Program-made: the position numbers and the translations under genes
The notes under the pieces: model-generated
Told to the model about the DNA's origin: nothing
Seen by the model: the letters and a program-made list of their open reading frames with translations, nothing else
Databases searched by the model: none
DNA from: Streptomyces noursei ATCC 11455
GTDB lineage: Bacteria > Actinomycetota > Actinomycetes > Streptomycetales > Streptomycetaceae
DNA length: 64,000 nucleotides
NCBI RefSeq assembly: GCF_001704275.1
Contig: NZ_CP011533.1
Coordinates: forward strand, 5,952,001 to 6,016,000
Direction: 5' to 3'
Shown: piece by piece, positions 61,183 to 64,000 of the stretch
How positions within the stretch are numbered: the stretch's first letter is position 1
How the letters are laid out: the number at the start of each line of letters is the position of its first letter

Positions 61183-62213
61183 GCCGCGGGCGCCGCCCCG
61201 CCGTCCTCCCAGGCCCGGACGTCCGCGACGGCCACCGGCCGACCGGTCCGCCGCGAGCGGTCGCACGCCTCCGCGACGTACAGCGCCTCCAGCGCCTCGG
61301 CCGGGGTGCAGGGGCTGGGCGCATGGCCCGCGGCCACCTCGACGAAGACCGCCAGCTCGGTCACGTACGCGTCGTGGAACCGCTCCATGAACGTGGCGTA
61401 CGGGGCGTCCGCCCGCTGCCAGGACAGCCTGGTCTCCGCGGACGGCAGCGGTGCCCGGTCGTCCAGGCCGACGTACCGGGCGCCCTTGGAGCCGCAGACC
61501 TCCAGTCGGACGTCATGGCCCGCGCCGTTGTAGCGGGTCGCGGTGACCGTGGCCAGGGTGTCGTCGTCGAAGCGCAGCAGCGCGGCGCAGGTGTCGACGT
61601 CGTCGCCCTCGGCGAAGAAGTCCGCGCCGCGGTTGGCGCCCTGGGCGTAGACCGAGACCACCTCGCGGCCGGTCAGCCAGCGCATGATGTCGAAGTCGTG
61701 GATGCTGCAGTCCCGGAACAGCCCGCCGGAGGTGGGGATGAAGGCCGCCGGCGGCGGCGACTGGTCGCTGGTGCAGGCGCGCAGGGTGTGCAGCCAGCCC
61801 AGTTCGCCGGAGCGCAACGCCTCACGGGCGGCGCGATACCCGGCGTCGAACCGCCGCTGGAAGCCGATCTGCACGGGCACGGTGCCGGCTTCGGCGCGTT
61901 CCACGACGGCGCGGGTGCCCGGCACGTCCAGCGCCACCGGCTTCTCGCAGAAGACCGGCACACCGGCGTCCAGGGCCTGGTGGATCAGTGCGGCGTGCGC
62001 GCTGGTCGCGGCGGTGATCACCACCGCGTCCACGCCCGCGGCGTACATCGCCTCGATGCTGTCGGCGGCCCGTACGCCCAGGCTGTCGGCGAGTGCGGTG
62101 GCCCGTGCGGGGTCCGCGTCGGCGACCACGAGCCCGGTGACACCGGGGACCTTCAGCAGGGTCGCGGCATGGAACGCACCGATGCGCCCGGTGCCGATGA
62201 GGCCGATCTTCAT
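61179..62213 (-). CDS. Inositol 2-dehydrogenase-like Gfo/Idh/MocA oxidoreductase
   Basis: 344-residue NAD-dependent dehydrogenase. Rossmann GLIGTGRIGAFHAATL, EKPVALD (Lys for catalysis), a substrate-domain block GGLFRDCSIHDFDIMRWLTG (Asp...His-Asp of inositol dehydrogenases), and C-terminal AEALEALYVAEACDRS. Best fit is IolG-type myo-inositol or scyllo-inositol dehydrogenase, but other polyol or sugar substrates are possible. ATG with AAGGGA 7 nt upstream. It is coupled to the TauE/SafE permease and divergent from a LacI regulator that has matching operator-like sites in the intervening 520 bp; it is probably induced by the sugar or polyol sensed there. Confidence 0.88.
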   Translation of the reverse strand: MKIGLIGTGRIGAFHAATLLKVPGVTGLVVADADPARATALADSLGVRAADSIEAMYAAGVDAVVITAATSAHAALIHQALDAGVPVFCEKPVALDVPGTRAVVERAEAGTVPVQIGFQRRFDAGYRAAREALRSGELGWLHTLRACTSDQSPPPAAFIPTSGGLFRDCSIHDFDIMRWLTGREVVSVYAQGANRGADFFAEGDDVDTCAALLRFDDDTLATVTATRYNGAGHDVRLEVCGSKGARYVGLDDRAPLPSAETRLSWQRADAPYATFMERFHDAYVTELAVFVEVAAGHAPSPCTPAEALEALYVAEACDRSRRTGRPVAVADVRAWEDGGAAPAA

Positions 62214-62225
62214 GGGGGTTCCCTT

Positions 62226-62300
62226 CGGTGGCGGGGTGGCGGGGTGGCGGGAGGTGGGAGGCGGGTGGGGAGGGGGAGGGGGAGGGGGAGGGGGAGTGCC
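62226..62300. repeat. G-rich repeat tract upstream of the inositol-dehydrogenase-like gene
   Basis: GGTGGCGGGGTGGCGGGG units, then GGGAGG and GGGGGA runs: at least ten G3+ runs on the upper strand, i.e. C-rich in the leader of the leftward gene. G-quadruplex potential, 13 nt before the start codon. Confidence 0.7.
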
Positions 62301-62450
62301 GAGGGGCCGGGGTTAAGGGGGCCGGCCGGGGCAGCGTCGGGGGCCGTGTCCGGAGGGGGTGCCGCGGGTGGGGCGGGCGGGCTTCCGGAAGGGGTGGGGC
62401 AGCAAGGGGTGGGGCAGCGAACGGGGGCGGTCGGGATCCGGGCGTAGGAG

Positions 62451-62464
62451 TTGGAACGGTCCAA
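62451..62464. promoter_or_regulatory. LacI-type operator, distal copy
   Basis: TTGGAACGGTCCAA, CG-centred pseudo-palindrome (6 of 7 pairs match). It shares the 13-mer TGGAACGGTCCAA with the site at the LacI start codon, 284 bp away, and lies 238 bp before the divergent oxidoreductase. Confidence 0.65.
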
Positions 62465-62540
62465 GTGCTGCGTCTCCGGCACCCTGCATGTCCGTATGTC
62501 CGGATGTCAACCCCTCGGCGGCAGCCAACTCTGCGCACCA

Positions 62541-62660
62541 GCGCCACCGCCACCGCCACCGCCACCGCCAGCGCCAGCGCCAGCGCCAGCGCCAGCACCG
62601 GCACCGGCACCGGCGCTGGCGCTGGCGATGGTGGCGCCAGTGGTGGCCGTGGTGATGGCA
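62541..62660. repeat. Hexanucleotide repeats forming a large imperfect hairpin
   Basis: GCCACC x4, then GCCAGC x4, then GCACCG x3, followed by GGCGCTGGCGCTGGC and GATGGTGGC. The GCCAGCGCCAGC and GCTGGCGCTGGC blocks are complementary with the ACCGGC repeats as loop. Lies about 75-190 bp before the LacI start. Confidence 0.75.
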
Positions 62661-62733
62661 ATGGTGATGGCGGTGCTGAAGGTGAAGGTGCTCGCATTGA
62701 CGGCCACTCGACCCAGTGGAAGGATTTCCAGTC

Positions 62734-63816
62734 ATGGAACGGTCCAATGACTCGCCGGGCGAGCCTCCCAAGGAGCGCTCCGGTGCAGACCGGCCTCCGA
62801 CGATCCGTGGTGTCGCCGAGCGCGCCGGTGTCTCCAAATCGCTGGTGTCGCTCGTCCTCCAGGGCTCACCCCGGGTCAGCGACGCCAAGCGGCAGGCCGT
62901 CCTGGAGGCCATCGACGAACTGGGCTACCGGCCCAACGCCGCCGCCCGCAGTCTGGTCGCCCGGCGCACGCACACCATCGGCGTCCTGCTGAACGACATG
63001 CGCAACCCGTGGTTCGTGGACGTCCTCGACGGCCTCAACTCCCTGTTGCACGCCCACGGCCTGCGGATGCTGATGGCCGACGGCCGGCTGGACCGGCGTA
63101 CCGGCCAGGAGTTCGCCCGCGCCTTCCAGGAGCTCCGGGTCGACGGCCTGGTGGTCGTCGGCACCCTCCCGGACACCACGGGGCTCGCCGAGGTCGCCGA
63201 GCGGCTGCCGACCGTCATCGCCGGCAACCACGAACCCCGGCTGCCGCGGGCCGACATCGTCGCCAACGACGACGAGCGCGGCGCCCGCCTCGCCACCGAG
63301 CACCTCATCGGCCTCGGGCACCGCAAAATCGCCCATCTCGCAGGTCAAGGGCTGGTCGGCGAGCTGCGCCGGCGTGGCTTCGAGGCCGCGATGCGCGACC
63401 ACGGGCTGGCCGCGCACGCCGTGGTGGAGAGCGGCGACGGGACGGAGGAGGGCGGCTACCGCGCCGCCGTACGACTGCTCAGCCCGGCCCGTGGCGGTCG
63501 CCGCCCCACCGCGGTCTTCGCGTTCAACGACCTCTCCGGCATCGGCGTGCTGTCCGCCGCCGGGGAACTGGGCCTCGACGTGCCCGCCGACCTCTCCCTC
63601 GTCGGCTACGACAACACCTACCTCTCCCGCATCCGCCACCTCTGGCTGAACTCCGTGAACAACGCCAGCCATGAGGTCGGCCGTCGCGCCGCACGCTGCC
63701 TGCTGGACCGGATGGCGCACCCCGACGCACCCGCCGACCATCAACTCGTCACCCCGGAACTGGAGATCAGGGGCTCGACGGCGCCGCCGTGGGACGGCGT
63801 CGAGGCGGCGCCGTAA
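62734..63816 (+). CDS. LacI-family transcriptional regulator
   Basis: 360-residue repressor. After about 20 variable residues comes the LacI HTH with hinge helix (TIRGVAERAGVSKSLVSLVL ... DELGYRPNAAARSLVARRT). The periplasmic-binding-protein-like effector domain follows (TIGVLLNDMRNPWFVDVLDG, ANDDERGARLATEHLIGLGH, VFAFNDLSGIGVL, SLVGYDNTYLS). Start: GGAAGGA 9 nt before ATG 62734 decides over the longer GTG form at 62716. Divergent to the inositol-dehydrogenase-like operon, with two identical operator-like sites, so local sugar or polyol-responsive repression plus autoregulation is inferred. Confidence 0.92.
   Translation: MERSNDSPGEPPKERSGADRPPTIRGVAERAGVSKSLVSLVLQGSPRVSDAKRQAVLEAIDELGYRPNAAARSLVARRTHTIGVLLNDMRNPWFVDVLDGLNSLLHAHGLRMLMADGRLDRRTGQEFARAFQELRVDGLVVVGTLPDTTGLAEVAERLPTVIAGNHEPRLPRADIVANDDERGARLATEHLIGLGHRKIAHLAGQGLVGELRRRGFEAAMRDHGLAAHAVVESGDGTEEGGYRAAVRLLSPARGGRRPTAVFAFNDLSGIGVLSAAGELGLDVPADLSLVGYDNTYLSRIRHLWLNSVNNASHEVGRRAARCLLDRMAHPDAPADHQLVTPELEIRGSTAPPWDGVEAAP
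62735..62747. promoter_or_regulatory. LacI-type operator overlapping the regulator's own start codon
   Basis: TGGAACGGTCCAA begins on the T of the ATG at 62734 and is identical to the distal copy. Position predicts a roadblock or autorepression by the LacI protein. Confidence 0.6.
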
Positions 63817-63906
63817 CAGAGCAGGTGGCGGGGCGTGGGCCGGCGGGGCCCGGGCGTAGCCCGGCGGTCCTGGCGGATGCCGGGCCGTGCCCGCCGACTC
63901 AGGCGC

Positions 63907-64000
63907 TCACTGCCGTCCGCGATAGCCCGGGCGCTGCGCCACCCAGGCTCTGACGGTATCGGCGAACCAGTACGGTTTGCCGCCCTCCACCAGATCTGGA
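63907..64000 (-). CDS. C-terminus of a small, possibly AlpA/MerR-like DNA-binding protein (right edge)
   Basis: Only the last 30 codons are in the window: PDLVEGGKPYWFADTVRAWV then AQRPGYRGRQ and stop at 63907. The pattern (basic, W-F-A-x-x-V-R-A-W) is like the wing and recognition end of AlpA/MerR-type excisionase or helix-turn-helix proteins common in Streptomyces. A small hairpin CCGGGC-GTA-GCCCGG (63850-63864) lies between it and the convergent LacI gene. Confidence 0.5.
   Translation of the reverse strand, partial: PDLVEGGKPYWFADTVRAWVAQRPGYRGRQ

Overview
The window is about 64 kb of very GC-rich DNA, typical of an actinomycete chromosome. Gene content and order point to Streptomyces: GlmS next to a GH20 hexosaminidase, a divergent carboxylase/TetR/acyl-CoA dehydrogenase block, TesB, agmatinase, a citrate synthase, frequent GTG starts and many GTGA/ATGA stop-start overlaps. 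From memory, the order glmS - GH20 - acdH - hmgL - carboxylase pair - tetR - acdH - tesB - phosphatase - agmatinase ... GH3 ... recD2-like - citrate synthase resembles the S. coelicolor SCO2790 to SCO2736 neighbourhood. That comparison is recollection, not a search.

Layout. 1-7.2 kb: left-edge GlxA/AraC-type regulator, universal stress protein, GlmS, and a secreted GH20 hexosaminidase preceded by a DasR-like (dre) box. 7.3-16.2 kb: an acyl-CoA/branched-chain catabolic block. A leftward coupled operon (CT subunit, biotin carboxylase/BCCP, HMG-CoA lyase, acyl-CoA dehydrogenase) faces a rightward TetR regulator, a second acyl-CoA dehydrogenase and TesB. Two near-identical palindromes lie between the halves. 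16.2-20.2 kb: an accessory insert of lower GC, with a C-rich repeat tract, a frameshifted membrane protein, and two divergent coupled gene pairs (zinc-ribbon protein plus small protein; HTH-TPR regulator plus GNAT). 20.2-22.2 kb: phosphatase-like protein and agmatinase.

22.2-31.7 kb is the most unusual part: a leftward type VII-secretion-style polymorphic toxin locus. It encodes a YrhB/Imm35-like protein, a WXG100 protein, and a 1963-residue protein with a WXG100-like N-terminus, a huge H/P/Q/G/S-rich middle, a papain-like Tox-PL domain with Cys/His/Asp, and a C-terminal nucleic-acid-deaminase-like domain. A 747-residue protein ending in a SUKH-type immunity domain is translationally coupled to the toxin.

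31.8-45.6 kb: a TetR/YhgE-Pip/degenerate ABC ATPase operon, a secreted GH65-discoidin protein, a 29-bp perfect hairpin, a single-chain ABC exporter with one degenerate nucleotide site, a CGNR regulator, and an ABC-F protein preceded by eight 17-bp tandem repeats. 46-56.2 kb: a secreted S37 peptidase, a Tat-type GH3 hexosaminidase, a divergent sugar-catabolic cluster (two TIM-barrel isomerases, a Gfo/Idh/MocA oxidoreductase, DUF993) and a RecD2-like helicase. 56.3-64 kb: citrate synthase, a CopZ-like chaperone with a CsoR-type box, DedA, GNAT, a TauE/SafE permease coupled to an inositol-dehydrogenase-like enzyme, a LacI regulator with two identical pseudo-palindromes, and the C-terminus of a small DNA-binding-like protein at the right edge.

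All functional calls come from reading the sequence and remembered family features. No database search was run.
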